Of a DNA stretch of 64,000 nucleotides, positions 63,486 to 64,000 are shown piece after piece. Positions within the stretch are counted from its first letter, which is position 1; every line of letters starts with the position of its first letter. The notes below the pieces were generated by a model that was not told the origin of the DNA, ran no database searches, and worked only from the letters and a program-made list of their open reading frames with translations. A program made the position numbers and the translations under genes. The DNA is taken from contig WHVA01000168.1 in assembly GCA_015179125.1 (NCBI GenBank), positions 62,001 through 126,000 on the forward strand. The letters run 5' to 3'. Origin of the DNA: Gautieria morchelliformis. Lineage: Eukaryota; Basidiomycota; Agaricomycetes; Gomphales; Gomphaceae.

Positions 63486-64000
63486 GATCAGATAAGGAGT
63501 AGCGATGAATCAGCTAGTGGGATTTGTATGTGAGGCCCAATAACCTGTGAAGATAGCTATATGAAAAAAACTCAGTACTTACTAGAGCGCTAATTTGTAT
63601 ATATAAGATCACCTATACAAAATAAACTACAGAATGTATAGGTGAGTAAAAGTTGCTGTAGAACCAATAATGAGTCTCTTACCTCAGTACTTGCTAGAGC
63701 GCAAATTACTGAGGAAGAGGGGACACTAGCTAGTTACTTTATAGTCTAAAGAGAACAATAAAGAAATAGAACAATGGGGACTGCACGAAAAGCTATCTAT
63801 ATGTGATAAACAATGGAGCCCTGAAAGAACAATGGAGCCCTGAAAGAACAATGGAACCCTAAGTTATTTTGTCACATGGCGTGACACGGGGCGGTACGGT
63901 TTGCTTGCGTCACCCTCGCATCGCCATTCCTACACTGCGCTCCTTGTTCTATTTATTCCTTTCACTGCCCCTCGACCTTGCGTCCCGCGCCGCTAGCTTA
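63486..64000. repeat. Likely leader and LTR region of the copia element, with short repeats
   Basis: Upstream of gag (minus sense). Two copies of a roughly 25 bp unit (CAGTACTTACTAGAGCGCTAA near 63570, CAGTACTTGCTAGAGCGCAAA near 63686) and a tandem ACAATGGAGCCCTGAAAGA repeated at 63811-63868 are present. LTR borders could not be fixed; a TTGGGCCTCAC word (minus sense, near 63525) could be the primer site. Nothing recognised after 63880. Confidence 0.4.

Overview
The window looks like a chromosomal segment of a white-rot basidiomycete (Agaricomycetes). Evidence: a complete class II manganese peroxidase gene (a family known essentially from Agaricomycetes), genes split by many 48-60 bp GT-AG introns, a DUF6593-like gene and F-box family typical of mushrooms, and dense fungal transposons. 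No tRNA, rRNA or CRISPR array was recognised.

Layout. 1-1.75 kb: degraded Ty3/gypsy pol. 1.9-3.7 kb (-): kynurenine 3-monooxygenase gene with several small frame breaks. 5.29-5.60 kb (+): three-exon gene for a 59-residue secreted peptide. 5.96-7.46 kb (-): seven-exon phosphoribosyl-pyrophosphate synthetase. 8-12.3 kb: small DNA transposons (a 778 bp hAT element with 8 bp target duplication, a 414 bp element flanked by TA, a 1.0 kb near-perfect palindrome). 15.97-17.35 kb (+): six-exon manganese peroxidase. 18.8-30 kb: repeat-rich, with three CACTG-ended foldback elements that each have a 3 bp target duplication, relatives of the palindrome, a decayed Helitron and a solo LTR inside a solo LTR. 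31-41.9 kb (-): an LTR element in which I find only gag, split by a 6.6 kb Ty3/gypsy element in the opposite orientation. 41.9-44.2 kb: Helitron and Ty1/copia remnants. 44.2-53.75 kb: a large inverted duplication (arms about 2.7 kb, spacer about 4.1 kb), each arm carrying an F-box gene and a WD40 fragment; the spacer holds a DUF6593-like gene and a third, decayed F-box gene. 54.1-60.6 kb (-): a large DDE_1 (pogo/Fot1-like) transposase gene ending in an acidic, coiled-coil and SAP-like tail, interrupted by a 3.3 kb internally deleted chromovirus. 61.4-64 kb: DDE transposase fragment and Ty1/copia gag.

Host genes with a credible function are few: PRPP synthetase (nucleotide, His, Trp and NAD precursor supply), kynurenine monooxygenase (de novo NAD; broken as read), manganese peroxidase (lignin oxidation), F-box proteins and the secreted peptide. 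The rest is an accessory, transposon-built landscape whose insertion order can be read: in three places, removing the insert and one copy of its target duplication restores an open reading frame.

Limits: all homology calls come from recognising motifs by eye. Exon borders were fitted by frame and GT-AG rules. Repeated single-base frame breaks in otherwise well-conserved genes may be real decay or assembly error.
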